Positions 1 to 12,362 of a DNA stretch of 64,000 bases are shown one piece after another. A program made the translations under genes and the position numbers. The notes below the pieces were generated by a model. The model saw only the letters and a list, made by a program, of their open reading frames with translations. It had not been told where the DNA came from and made no database searches. Source of the stretch: Siniperca chuatsi (taxonomy: Eukaryota; Chordata; Actinopteri; Centrarchiformes; Sinipercidae); the NCBI RefSeq assembly GCF_020085105.1, contig NC_058053.1:19991388-20055387 (forward strand), read 5' to 3'. How positions within the stretch are numbered: position 1 is the stretch's first letter; each line of letters begins with the position of its first letter.

Positions 1-84
1 GATTCTGGGCTTAAGTGTTTACAAGATGCAAAAAAAAAATTTATGTTCCTGAAATGACATTCAATCTTTGTTTGTACTTGCCAG

Positions 85-3000
85 GTGGACAGTAGTACGG
101 AGTCTGCAGAGGCAGCATGTGACATTCTTTCACAGTTGGTTAATTGCTCACTGAAGACCTTGGGGCTCATCTCTACAGCCAGGCCCAGTTTCATGGAGGT
201 TCCAAAGGTATTATTAACATAAACACATGGGGTCTGGGTCTTGATAGTATCCTGACTCTTGTCATTGTAGTTAATGGTTTCATTTTACTATACATTGCAC
301 ATTTTTTTCCATGGTGGTATCCTTAAGGCTGTTGCTGAGCGTGTTAATAGTTGGTTGACAGGGTAGTTTTTGCATTCACTTCTTATCTGAGGATGGGGCT
401 GAAAAGCAGTGTCTGTTCTCATGCATGGCCAAGGACAAGGATGTAATTACTTCCAAGGCCTCACACAGGTTGTTATTTTTGCAAGTTTTATTTTGTCTCA
501 CTTAGTGCATTCTTGAGATTCTTTCTATGAACTTTTAAAAATCATACTGCCCGGGGAAGCTGTCACCAGTGTATGAGTTAGTTTATGACGTACAGCATTA
601 TCATCATTGAAAATGGAAACTTTGGCACACACGTACAGTATTTATGTCCCCGCGTGGTCCATATCCCGGTCTTCTATCTAGGAATCTATTTTTAAAAACA
701 ACAGAAACCTGCTGAACCTTTGCACGCTTAAGAGGCATTATCTGTCACTGCAGAAAGGAGATATTGAAAGTGTTGCACCTGTTTTTTCTCTTGACTGATT
801 GTTGGCCTACCAAAAAAGTACTCTTCTTCTTTCTGGATTGAAGGGGTTGCAGGGGTCATGGGATGCAGCCAAATCATAATTTGGCATGATGATTTTCCTG
901 AGCTCTTTGCCCTTATAGCTACAAAGCTGTGACTTCTACCAAAACACTTAACTCACATGCTTGTTTCTCAAAGTATACAGTTGTAAAAGCCGTCTCTACT
1001 GTTTTGCCTCTTTAAATCCATGTACCAATCAATGAGGAGGAGATACAGACAAAGGGGAGACTGCTGTTTTTATGTTTTGAAACAATTGGAGATCCCAACA
1101 CGGTCATAAAAATTATAGCTACAGCAGATGTTTTCATGTCGTCCACCCAGTAGACCAAATAATAGAAAAGTCCAGTATAATGCAGCATTGCAAACTACAA
1201 CCTCCAAAGTTACCATAAAGTTGGATCACCACCTCTCTAAAACAATATCAACAAAAACTGCACATTATATTGTTCATGTAGGTAGGATTTATTGCAGTGC
1301 TGTTGTATTAGACTGCGTTAGTTTTAGCTAGGTGTACCTAACAACAAACTGGCAGCTAAGTGTAGGTTAACATCAAATGTATCATGTTGTCCAGTGAAAA
1401 GCTTGTAAGGTTTTTCTGCTAAACCCAGAAATTTAGTATTTTGTGCAAGAATAGAAATTTAAGTTCTTTTGAGATATATACATTTTTTTTTTTAACAGTA
1501 ACATCACCGTAACGCAGCACAATTGAGAAGTGTTCACACATTCAAGCCTCTCTCTTTAATTGTTGTCTGTGAGCTTCTGTAAAGCCTGTTAGTTCTCATT
1601 AATTAAGTTCAAATGTAATAATCTAAATGTATTAATGTTAAGTCTATTATTGATAATTATACTTTGTATTAGTGAATTTGAGCCACTTGGTTTTTTACTA
1701 AAATCCATGCTACTAATCTGTGTGTGTTTCTGTGTGACTGATAGAACCAAAAATTAATTTCATAGGCAGTACATATCGGCCACCATCCTTCCAAATATAA
1801 TTAATTAAAGTATGGCCACCAAAAGCTGAGACCTGCCATCTTGGTAGCCACTTCTAAAAGGTGCTGTCGTCCTCTGACTGTATTATAATTCTCATTGTGC
1901 CATCTTTGTCCTTCCACAGTCTCATTTCATCTCAGCTCTGACTGTGGTGTTTGTCAACTCCAAATCGTTGTCCTCGCTGAAGATTGACGACACGCCAGTT
2001 GATGACCCATCTCTGAAGGTGCTGGTGGCCAACAACAGTGACACCCTGAAACTGCTGAAGATGAGCAGCTGCCCTCACGTCTCCCCAGCAGGTACAGTGG
2101 GTGCAAAGACTCCTGTAGCTGTTTCAGTGCTTAAGCTAAGAGGAGGCAGGCTTGTCATGTTTTTGTCTGTTTGTTTTCTTTGTTCTTTTATTGTGGTTGT
2201 TGGATAATATTCAAAGCAAAACATTTTCAAGCCATGCCTATGTTGCACTGTCAGCCAAATGTTTTGGATTTCCATTTTTGAGTCACAAGGCTCTAAGTGT
2301 TTTCTATCCAGTGGCTTATTTAGAGCCTGTAATTTTTTTGTCTGCCCTACAGTGTTGTCATTTCATGAGGTGGACTGGCAGATGTCGCATTATATATTAG
2401 GAATGAACTGTTATGTGTTTATCCTGTTTCTCCCTCTTGCATACATTTTCCTGGAACAGTTATGCTATAATAATAACTGCTGATTCAACTGCAACTTGTC
2501 TGGCAAATGTAGTAGACCTTTTTTTATTGCTCAGGAGCACATTTTTTCCCCCTCCTGTTGATTTTCATGTTTTCAGCAATTCTTTATTTCATGATGAGTA
2601 GGATAAAAAAAACAATCTGTCCATATTTGCAGGGATCCTGTGTGTGGCAGACCAGTGTCATGGGCTGAGAGAGCTAGCACTAAACTACCACCTCTTGAGT
2701 GATGAACTCCTGCTGGCCCTCTCCTCGGAGAAACACGTCCACCTGGAACACTTGCGGATTGACGTGGTGAGTGAGAACCCAGGCCAGCACTTCCACACCA
2801 TCAAGAAGAGCAGCTGGGACGCCATGGTGCGGCACTCACCCAAGTTCAACCTGGTCATGTACTTCTTCCTCTATGAGGACGAGTTTGGCCCTTTCTTTAA
2901 TGAGGAGATCCCCGTCACTCACCTTTACTTTGGTCGCTCAGTCAGTAAGGAGGTCTTGGGCCGTGTTGGCCTCCACTGCCCTCGTCTGGTGGAGCTGGTG

Positions 3001-3273
3001 GTGTGCGCCAATGGCCTGCGTCCTTTGGATGAGGAGCTGATCCGCATCGCGAAGCACTGCACCCAGCTGTCAGCCATCGGCCTGGGCGAGTGCGAGGTTT
3101 CCTGTAGCGCGTTTGTGGAGTTTGTCAAGATGTGTGGCCGGAGGCTTTCCCAGCTGTCTATCATGGAGGAGGTGCTGATTCCAGATCACAAATACTCGCT
3201 GGATGAGATCCACTGGGAGGTTTCTAAGCACCTGGGCCGGGTCTGGTTCCCAGACATGATGCCGACCTGGTAA
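85..3273 (+). CDS. fbxl3: F-box/LRR protein 3, C-terminal part (3 exons)
   Basis: Substrate receptor of an SCF ubiquitin ligase that targets cryptochromes CRY1/CRY2 for degradation in the circadian clock. Coding exons are 85-207, 1920-2091 and 2633-3273, with AG/GT borders and phases 0, 1 and stop; together they give 311 residues. The F-box and first exons lie left of the window. Visible family motifs include [10 protein letters not shown], the leucine-rich stretch [28 protein letters not shown] and [10 protein letters not shown]. The protein ends in PDMMPTW; in the known FBXL3-CRY2 structure this C-terminal tail, with its last Trp, enters the cryptochrome FAD pocket, so the functional tail is intact here. 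Relative to mammals one residue seems to be missing in the NPGQ-HFHT segment. Teleosts have more than one fbxl3 copy, and I cannot say which this is. Confidence 0.97.
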
Positions 3274-4505
3274 AGTGAAGCCAAAGAGTCGCAGTCCGTC
3301 AAGTTTGTGGTGTGGAACATTCATGGCCTCCATGTTTGCGTTGAAAAGCCTTTAAATCAGCTGTAGTGGAATGTTTTGTGCCAACATGGAGAGCATAAAC
3401 TTGCTGAACTCCTGTGTGGTGTGGAGTTTAGGGCAGGGATGTAATGTGGCACCTGACTGCTACACAGTGTTATCATGTCATGCAAACACCACAAAAATCT
3501 CTGCCTGTTAGCTTCAAAATGGACCATAGAATCCTGCTTTGCCTAATCCAGAGACAGAACTCGCCAGGCTGGCTTCTTCATTTAGTAAACAATCAGCACA
3601 CAGACCATTGCAGGTGCAAATATTTGACAAAAAAAAAAGCAATGATTTTTTTTAACCACACTGAGTTATTTGGACATTGTAGTCTGGTTATGATAATCTA
3701 TATTATGAGAGATGTCTGCGTGTGTGTGTGTGTTGGAGGGGGGGGGGGTTACGTATGCATATGTGAGTGTGTTTAAATGTTTTTTAACATTGTGGAGTAA
3801 TTTCGGACGATTAGGTGCACAATTGTGTCTTGTTACACTACCACTTGGCCTACTTATATCCAGTCTGAGATAGCAGCTCTCTACTAACAAAATATGTCAT
3901 TGGAGGTTTAAAAATGGCTGCGATGTTGGTTGTATCGTATGTGACAGAAGGTGTTTTGTCAGGTGTAGTCAATGGGAGGATTTACCTAATTTTGCAGAAT
4001 AGTGGCTGGGTCCTACACCCTAAGTTTAAACTAATTTAAACAGCAGTAGTGTTGACAACATCTTGCTTTTCCTCCTCGCGTGAGCTCAATCATGCATCAA
4101 AAAAGAAAACGTGACTGTTGAAAATGTTAGAAGTTGGCCAGGAGAGAATGTATATAGGTCTCTATCTTTGTGTTGATTTATGTCATGGATTTTTTTATTT
4201 ATTTTATTTTTTCTTTCCTGCATTGTGCATCAATTGACTTGACAAATTAATTTGCTTGGTTTTGTTTAAAGAAGGTTTCAGTACAGTCATAGATTTCCGA
4301 AGCACCTTACATGAATACCAAATGATAGTTAGGACAAACCCAAGTCCTTTTGCCCTAATGAATGCAAGGAAACAATCTTTATAATGCTCCAACTTTTCTC
4401 TTAGACCCAGATTCTAATGATTTATTTACACTGTACTAGGACTCTGTTGAATCAGATACCAAGGACAGTATATTGAAGTAATAAAGCTATAATTACTGAT
4501 AAAAA
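3274..4505 (+). other. fbxl3: fbxl3 3'UTR (approximate) with poly(A) signal
   Basis: Non-coding sequence follows the fbxl3 stop. The first canonical AATAAA downstream is at 4480-4485, so a 3' end near 4500 is likely. The UTR holds a TG run and an 11-base G run at 3721-3748. A longer isoform cannot be excluded. Confidence 0.55.
3721..3748. repeat. (TG)n plus G11 tract
   Basis: A short TG microsatellite is followed by an uninterrupted run of 11 G, inside the predicted fbxl3 3'UTR. Confidence 0.9.
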
Positions 4506-6703
4506 GAGAAATAATTCTATGTAAATATAGATAGTGCACAGAAATGTCTGAATTTGGAGGTAGATATTGGTGAGTGCCCAACCTTCATAGTGAGATTGCT
4601 TCATAATAAGTCAATAGTAGTCTGCGACTATTAGCACACTGGGAATGCAAAACTAACCCTTTGTGTCTCAGGTGCATTAAATGAATATATTTCCTATATA
4701 GGTTTCATTTTTATCTTCTGCTATTTGCCTGTTTAAGCTCTAAATCTTGGCTCGCTGTTGTGAATATCTGCCCTCCTCTTAGCCCACATTTGGTCTGTAT
4801 CATGTTACCACATCGTACATACAGGAGAGGAAGCAGTATTCATCTTGTCATTACACAGTCTTTGCAGATATCACTAGTGCTTCTGTCCAAAACATCCATT
4901 CATTTCAGTCGAAAGAGATTTGGCAAGTTAGATGAGTGAAACAAACTTTTTTTCCTTTAAGAAGGAAGTCAAATGCATCTGTATATAAAACGCTGTGTGT
5001 TTGATTATTATGAATAGAAATGTACTTATTTCTTTATTTTGCCCTCTGTCAGGGTTTGACGTTTCCTTAACCAGTGGCTTGTGTCTTTTGTAAAACCAGA
5101 GTGTGAGTTATCCTTTACTAGATGGATCTTTTTCATACCGTAGTCACTAGAGGAGATGAGCTGTGTAATTTATTGATATGGATACTGCTTTTGTAATTAA
5201 TTTGTGTTTTTCAGTTATACAAAAGAAGCATTCATAACCAGCAAGAAGACCAGCAGCAATATTAGTTTTTTTGGGGGGGGTTTGACACTTCCACCCTCTG
5301 TCACTGTGATGTTGTTGCATGAAGGTGGTCAAAAAGTTTTGAGTCCACTACTACAAACCTTTAATCATTTATCAACAGGAGAGATTTTAATAAGTAATTT
5401 TAATCCAAAACAAAACCATGCAAATCTTAAAATTACACTCCAGTTAGTGAATCAAACCCTCTGCATAGGAATGCCATTGTTTGTGTCTTAAACTGTGTGA
5501 AAAAGGATTCGTTTTCCTGCAGGACGATGGCACTCAAAACACAATGAAGTTGTACTGCACCTGCTTGAATTTCAGGAGAAAGTAGTGCCGACTTATGGCT
5601 TTCTCTCCACCAGAGTAACCAGATCTGAATCCTACTTATCGTTTTTATGAAATTTAAAAAAAGGAAAATGTGAAAGTTAATTTAACATCAGAAGACACTT
5701 AATAAGATAAATTGTAAAAATCTGCATAAACAGGTAGAAGGATAACACAATAATGAGAAATTGCTAGCAAAATCACAATCAAACCTTTTGACATAAGTCC
5801 ATATCTGTTAAACTATAAAAACTACATAATTGTTTAAGAAATCTAGTTTGACTGTATTTTAATTATAAGTTAAACAAGTTATCGGTAGTGGACGTTGCAT
5901 GTCATTAGGATCTGTAGATAACCCAGGTCTTGTTTTTTATTTTTTTCTGCCAGACTTCATTCTCCTTATCCATGTCATATTAAACAAATAATGTAGCAGT
6001 AATGTACACTAAAACTGACACATATTGCAGGAAGTACAAACGCTTTGTATTATTGGATTGAACTAAGTCTGTTGCTAGTATTGGTCTCTTATCACTGAAG
6101 TAGATACCTGTACTGATTGTCTGTGCTCATGTACGTTAGCATCTCAGTGGTACAGTAACATATCTCCTGATTATTTTTCATAATTTGTGCAGTGCATTAA
6201 ACGGTTGCCGTGACAGCAGCTCTAAAGTGAAGCTGGTTTTAATAATTTTCCTGTTGTCTTTGTTGGCTTTAATTGGAAAATTCAGCTGGATGAGTAAACA
6301 TGTTTCACTTAAATACAGCTTAAGAGGGAATATGATTGATGTTCCATCATTAATATGTCTCTTGTCAGTAATTGTTATTTTAACATAATTTGTTCAGTCC
6401 TCCAGTAAGGTTTATTAGGAGTAAGCTGGTGTTGACAATGCTGTCCTTTAGTTTTTAGTCCTTCTGTATGGCAAATGCTTTGTCTACTTCGCTTTACTGG
6501 TCACCTATTTTGAAATTAAAATTATGGTTTTGGACATGTGATCTTATACCAGTAATTAAAATTTGTGAATGTACTCTTTGCATTTCTCATTTTATTGTTT
6601 TCCACACTGCCGTCATCATCGTGCATATTAAGCGTGTGCTCAAGGATACACCCAGTGCATTTTGGTGAAAAACACTGAATGTAGACAGAATCTCAGAAAC
6701 AGA

Positions 6704-6752
<49 letters not shown>

Positions 6753-7029
6753 TTAAAAAAATTAATATATAATTAATATGATATGAAAAAATATTATTTC
6801 TGTATAAACAGAAAATATTGTACATCTTTGTTTACAACCAAGCAAACTCCATCTGCTTATGAAGATCATGTGATATGATTGAAAGCTCCAGAACAGGTAC
6901 TAAATGGACATTGCTGTTTCAAGGGTCAAGAATGAACTTTGAACCTCAACAACTATTTTGATAATTTATTAATTAAGTGATTTACTAAGAAAAAATGGCA
7001 AACATTTGCTGATTTTTTCCCCCCTGCTT
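4506..7029. other. Convergent fbxl3-cln5 intergenic region
   Basis: No coding exon is recognised. The region is AT-rich, with an AT microsatellite at 6706-6748. Short open frames here lack family motifs and splice context. Part of it may be an extended fbxl3 3'UTR. Confidence 0.6.
6706..6748. repeat. (AT)n microsatellite
   Basis: About 43 bp of uninterrupted AT dinucleotides followed by an AT-rich stretch. Confidence 0.95.
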
Positions 7030-7085
7030 TTTATTATTGTTAATATCTTTGGCTTTTGGACAATCGATTAACCAAAAAATAATTA
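6949..7085. repeat. Dispersed ATCGATTAA-type repeat fragment
   Basis: Contains a TTAATTAAGTGATTT stretch, an AAATGGCAAACATTTGCTG block and AATCGATTAACC. These resemble the repeats at 13800-14110, 17815-18125 and 38930-39180, so it looks like a degraded copy of the same family. It overlaps the probable cln5 poly(A) site. Confidence 0.45.
7030..7035 (-). terminator. cln5: cln5 poly(A) signal
   Basis: AATAAA on the minus strand, about 90 bases past the cln5 stop codon. It sits in a dispersed repeat, so the cln5 3'UTR would be very short. Confidence 0.5.
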
Positions 7086-7124
7086 TTTGCACTCGTGGAT
7101 GAAAACACGAGTAAAAGATTTATG

Positions 7125-10100
7125 CTAAGGCAAAGGCACTTCTTCATATGTGATCTGCACATAGGGAGGCTTCATTGGCAGATGCCAGTACTCAAAGTTG
7201 TAGTAGAGGTAGAAGCTTTTGTCCAACACAACCTTTTTATAAGCCTCCAGCAGACTGACAGCAAAGTCTATAAACGACTGGTGTGGTCTGAATGTGTGGT
7301 AAAATTTACGGATGTCCACTGCCAGATTCTTCAGAGCAGGCTGTCCGAATATGGCGCTGTCATTGCCAAGGTAGGTGGGCTCTCCGCTGTACAGGTAGAT
7401 CTTGGTGTAGTTGGTTTGTGATCTGCTGGATAATTTGGCTCCCAGCTCAGTCAGTTTCCTGTATGTGCGATGGACAAACTGGGAGCAGTCGTAGGATTCA
7501 AACCACACTGTGGCGTTAGGGCTGGGGTCAGAGCGAACTGTCCATGTCTCATAGTAGATCCCAGTCTCGTTGTCATCCTGGACCCACTGGGCCATGTCAT
7601 TAAACTGGCTCCCTGGAGAAAGAAACGTGTTAAGCAGGAAGTAAAGAAGGATCATTCAAATATAAAAGAGCATCATCCGTATATAGAGAAATACAAAGAT
7701 GTTTTTGTGGCTGCCCACAGTTATTCCTTTTTTATGCGGATGATTTCTAATATATGCAGCCATGGTTCAATGGCCAGATTAAAAAGAAGGAAAACCACAC
7801 TAGTCTGAAATAACTGGACTTGCCATTGGCAACGACAGCTGATTTAGGATGAGCGACCAACATCTCAATCAATCAATCACCATCATCATATACCTCCACT
7901 CTACCTGGTCAAACCTTCAAAAGGATAATGCTGTTTTTTTTTCTCTGTTTTTCTTATTTTCAACAAATGAAAAGACCAAATCCAACAATGTATTACTCGG
8001 TCTCTCAATCCTCTCCGACTTCTTTACCCTGTCTATGGCACTCTGCCCCAAAGATGTAAATCTTCAAAAACGGCTAACAAATATAGTTTCATTTAAACAA
8101 AAAGTCGTAATTTCCTACAACAGCTGGACACTGTAGTTTTTAACAAACGTTATTCAGACAGGAGTAAATAGGGCATTTGTTGGGGACTATTTTCGGATTA
8201 CAGATTAATACACATTTGGTGTACTAATGAGTATTTACAGCATCAGAAAGGTGTACGTGGGACTGACTCGGAACTAACTGCAAAATAATGAAGGAACATG
8301 TCCCCAAGTGCAACTGTGTGGCTCATTTATGTGCTTTTAATAGTTTTAGGACAACAATGGGACGGCACAGAAGAATAGACTATATCAAGCTTACAGCTAC
8401 ATAAGAAATACTTGTTAGTAGGATCAATTCATTGTTCGATTTGATAAAAATGGAGATTATCACCAGCCTTATCTTTTATTTATATTAGATGTCAGAGCAT
8501 CCAAATCCACTCATACTGTATTTATATTTTCTGTTGGCCTCTATGAGCAAAGATACAAGATTACACATGAAGTTTTACCTGTGACTTCTCCTATTTTCTC
8601 CAAGGTGCCATTTTGTGACCAGTGTAAGTCATCGATGCCTTCAAAGAGGCAGGCAGCTCCCTGGTTGCACCAGAAAGGTGCATACACCTCGGGCCTGAGG
8701 TGAGGGAAGGTGCAGTTGCCCAGCTGAAACAGCTCATACCACTCCATGGTGTAGTTGGCCCCCGTATCTGAACTGCTGAACCCAATGGCATCATGCATGA
8801 TATGCTGTGAACCAAACAGAAACATTATGTTGGCTCTCTGTGTGGACATGGGGGGAAGAGTGTACAGCTGTGTTTCTATGAATAAAGTTGCAAGTTGCAC
8901 TTCCATTTTAACAGCCCCACTATATTTAATTACCCGTGTGTGTCATATATATTCTGTTTTACCATCTACAGCAACAAAGAAGTATCTTCATTTCAATTCA
9001 AAGAATAGACCACATTTAGTTTTAAATATTTTATCTGTAATCTGTATTTTTATCAGTTATATGAACTATACTGAGCACAGGAGGAATTACTTTATGTAAT
9101 GAAAACAAAATTACATTTAGTACAAACTCCTTATATACTGACTCATTTATTATTTTAACTTGAAACCACAATCAATACTATTAAGAAAATAATAACCATA
9201 ACAACCAATTTCATCAAAAAAGCCGAGAGAAATGTACAAACAAGAATCTCTTTGAGACAAAAAAGTTAAAGATACATTCTTTTTGCAATTTTATCCTAAA
9301 CTACAACATATGCACGGCAAACCAGTTAACAGAAGGATTATGTATCTACAACAGCATTACCAGGTTGTTTGATGCATTTCTACAGACTCTGGTAACCCTC
9401 ACCTCAATATGGTGATGTAGAAAGAAATATCAGCAACATTGTTTTAACTGACAACGAGAGGATTAATGTACTTACAAATTTCCCCAGCAAATCTCCATAT
9501 TTGAATTCCCACACAGGTGTTTGCAGTCGATAAACTGAGATGACATCGCTGTCTCTCATGTAGGGAGCCCGTCCGTCCCGGTCTCCAGTGGGACAGAACG
9601 GGTAGAGAGCTTCGCAGTAAGAGTCCACAACAGGGCGACGATCAAACCGTCTGTTGATGACATGAGAAATGCAAGGAGAGTTTATACCACTACAAAAGCT
9701 TTTCTGTAACGTGGTTCGCCAGTATTAAGTCACTGGGGTCTTTATTCAGTTAAGATTTGACCACCCTCAGTACACTGACAATCTAGACAATCTAAAATAT
9801 GAAAGTCCATATGGTCCATTTCAAGGTTGACCAGTTCAAGCATAATGGTTTTTATTTAAGATAATACTTAATAAAAAATGTATTCCTTGTGTTTTCACAA
9901 ATAATGCAACATGTTCATAAATATGACACTAATAAATTCCGAAAGGTCATATAAATCAGAAAGTCACTTTAATTCAAACTCTGATCTTTTATTGCACTGA
10001 GATTTTTTATGCACCCACACATGAGACAGTTTTATGTTTTGTCTTGTCAATCATTTAGCTATGTATCTTATGGCTGAAATAACTTGAAAGGCTACATTTG

Positions 10101-11986
10101 ATGGGGATGGGCTCATGTTTGGTACCGATACCTATTTCAAAGTTGTGTTTTTCATTGAATATGGTGACAGGGTTCTTCAGATATAGGAAGTATTTTTGAG
10201 ATTTGTGCACCTTAATTGTGCACTTCTTTGCACAATGAACAGACCCTGGTGATACAGGACACCCACAACAAAGGCTTGGAAATTAAAAAGACATCAATTA
10301 GGTTGTTCTGTAAAATTATCTGTTTTTTTCTTATTTATTATGTAGATTAGGAAATATTTATGATTGTGTCATGTGATTTCTGTTGTTCAATAAAGATGGC
10401 CCTGTATCAATCAATCATCCATCATTACTTTCATTACATTAAACATACAACTGTCATCTTTAGTACTGTTGTTGCTCAAAATACTACTTCAGTGGTGGAA
10501 GAAGTACTCAGATCTTTCACTTAAGTAAAAGTAGCAATACCACAGTGCAGAAATACTCTGTTACAAGTTAAAGTCATGCAGTTAAAAAGTTACTTAAGTC
10601 AAAGTACATAAGTATTTGAATCAAAATATATTTAAAATATATTATTACTACTATGATTATTGATGTATTAATGTGTACATCAATATTTAATATTTTAATA
10701 TTGCAACTGGTAAATGTGGGTCTAAATTAAATGTGTATATATACTGTATATATGTGTGTGTATATATATATATATATATACTGCTGGGTAGCTTGTAAAT
10801 TTCCCCCCTGGGGATCAAATATCAAATATAATTTATTTGTTGATTATATTTTGTATTATTAATCTGAATCTGGAAAGTAACTAGCAAGTAAAGTCATCAA
10901 ATAAATGTAGTTTATTTGCCTAGTGAAGTAGTGTAGTTGAAATATAAAGTAGCTGAAAATGGAAGTACCTTAAAATTGTACTTAAGTACAATACTTGTAA
11001 CTTGTACTTGGTTACTTTCCACCACTGATTAAATTCAAAACTTGTTGTATTGTATCACACATCCCTAAAATGTGATTTCTCATATGCTCATACAGCGAGA
11101 TGCTCCAGAGTACAAAGTCATAATTTGTCAAACTGACTTCAGATCAGCTAAAAGGTAAAAGCTAAAATGAGTATTTCCATTTTATGCTACTCTCTTTATC
11201 TACTCCATACATTTCAGGGGAAATATTGTACTTTTTACTCCACTACATTGTCTGACAGCTATAGTTACTAGTTACTTTTTACATTAAAAACCATGAAATG
11301 CATATATGATGCAGTAACTAATCTACCCAGTAGTATACAAAAGTATCTAAACTTGACTCTACATTGACGAACTACAACATTAAAATGCTCTTACGTGTAT
11401 TCGTTAGTGATAAAAGCAGAATAATAATATTCTATAATAATTGAACACTGTGAAAGGAGCCATTCTGCATAATGAGGACTTTTACTTTTGATACTTTAAG
11501 TACATTTTGCTGATGATACTTCTGTACTTTTACTTAAGTAACATTTTGAATGGAGTATTTCTACTTATACTTTTTAAAGTAAATGATCTGAGTTCTTCTT
11601 CCACCACTGGACAACACACAGATTATGTTTGCAATTCAAATAACGTCTGGCAAACAGTTGAGGGAAAGTTTAACATCTACATTTGGCTGATCTGGAGGGA
11701 AACGAGCGATAAATAAACCATAAACGTGTCTTAAGACTCAGTCAATCGGAAGTTAGGGCAGGAACTTTTTCTCCTGCAGTTTAACCTTTCTCCAAACAGA
11801 TACTTTAGTTTCCAGCTGTCACATGACTTAACGTTACAGACCAGAAGCAGCACGGGGACAGGAAGCTTTACTGTCTTCATACCTGTAGGGAACGGGCCAC
11901 TGCTGCTGTCCATTATTCCTGAGCTGAGCCACAACATGAAGAAACAGGAACAGGTTTAAACACAGAACAGCCTCCGCGTGACTCAT
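7125..11986 (-). CDS. cln5: CLN5, lysosomal bis(monoacylglycero)phosphate synthase
   Basis: Soluble lysosomal glycoprotein. Loss of the human gene causes neuronal ceroid lipofuscinosis type 5; BMP-synthase and depalmitoylase activities have been reported. Coding exons (minus) are 11986-11883, 9650-9476, 8804-8579 and 7612-7125, with junction phases 2, 0 and 1, giving 330 aa. The start at 11984-11986 opens a signal peptide ([13 protein letters not shown], likely cut near residue 20) and leads into WPVPYRRFD, as in the family. The reported human catalytic pair His166/Cys280 corresponds to His97 (IMHDAIGF) and Cys211 (SYDCSQF) here, with the same 114-residue spacing. Several N-glycosylation sequons (NYT, NCT, NGT, NET, NAT, NDS) are present, as are the typical FWCNQGAAC and [10 protein letters not shown] motifs. 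The protein ends in TYEEVPLP. Intron 1 carries a large repeat insertion. The gene is head to head with gatd3. Confidence 0.97.
10491..11609. mobile_element. Composite foldback repeat with CAGTGGTGGAA ends
   Basis: The left end CAGTGGTGGAAGAAGTACTC is mirrored at 11587-11609 (GAGTTCTTCTTCCACCACTG). An additional inverted end, TTTCCACCACTG, lies near 11018-11028. Inside are many ACTTAAGTA/TACTTAAGT blocks and a TA/TG-rich patch at 10734-10780. It looks like a non-autonomous DNA element, possibly two nested copies, in cln5 intron 1. No transposase reading frame is visible. A fragment of the same family occurs at 20741-20795 and another at 38777-38880. Confidence 0.7.
11818..11827. promoter_or_regulatory. 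CLEAR/M-box-like site in cln5 intron 1
   Basis: GTCACATGAC matches the CLEAR consensus GTCACGTGAC at 9 of 10 positions and contains the MiT/TFE M-box core TCACATGA. It lies 56 bases inside cln5 intron 1. CLN5 is a known member of the TFEB-controlled lysosomal network in mammals; occupancy here is inference. Confidence 0.45.
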
Positions 11987-12362
11987 GTTACAGCCTCAAA
12001 ATCAGACGAAAAGGCAGACGTTGGTGAAATGGCTTTCCCATGATCTTGCCCGTCTGAACTGCCTTCCTCATTACTGGTCACATGGTTTTGACATGACATC
12101 ACATGACAAGAAGAATCAGGTGAAAGAAACATTGTACAAAATGTGGAAATAATGGCGTCTACTAAGAGGCGCAACTGCACTATTGTGTTACGCTGTTTTC
12201 ATTTGCATCAGCGTTTCCTTTTCTAAATGTTAATTAATTTAGAAACACCAGCTGGGTAGCAGTCTTCAGGTTTATACACAAGATGGAGCTAAAGCACCGA
12301 GGAGCGCCGTTTAGCGCAGAAGAAGAAGAAGAAGAAGAAGAGGAGGCAGAAGCCAGTCCGCC
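11987..12362. promoter_or_regulatory. Bidirectional cln5/gatd3 promoter interval
   Basis: 376 bp separate the two divergent start codons, so both 5'UTRs and any core promoters must lie here. It is richer in GC than its flanks. It contains CACATG E-boxes at 12077-12086 and 12098-12107, the second including a full TCACATGA M-box core. A GAA microsatellite lies near the gatd3 start. No clear TATA box is seen on either strand. Confidence 0.7.
12319..12340. repeat. (GAA)n microsatellite in gatd3 5'UTR
   Basis: About seven GAA units, followed by an imperfect GAGGAGGCAG extension, just upstream of the gatd3 start codon. Confidence 0.9.

Noticed and set aside
7095..7808. Plus-strand frames across the last cln5 exon
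   Set aside because: Antisense shadows of the cln5 coding sequence on the minus strand.
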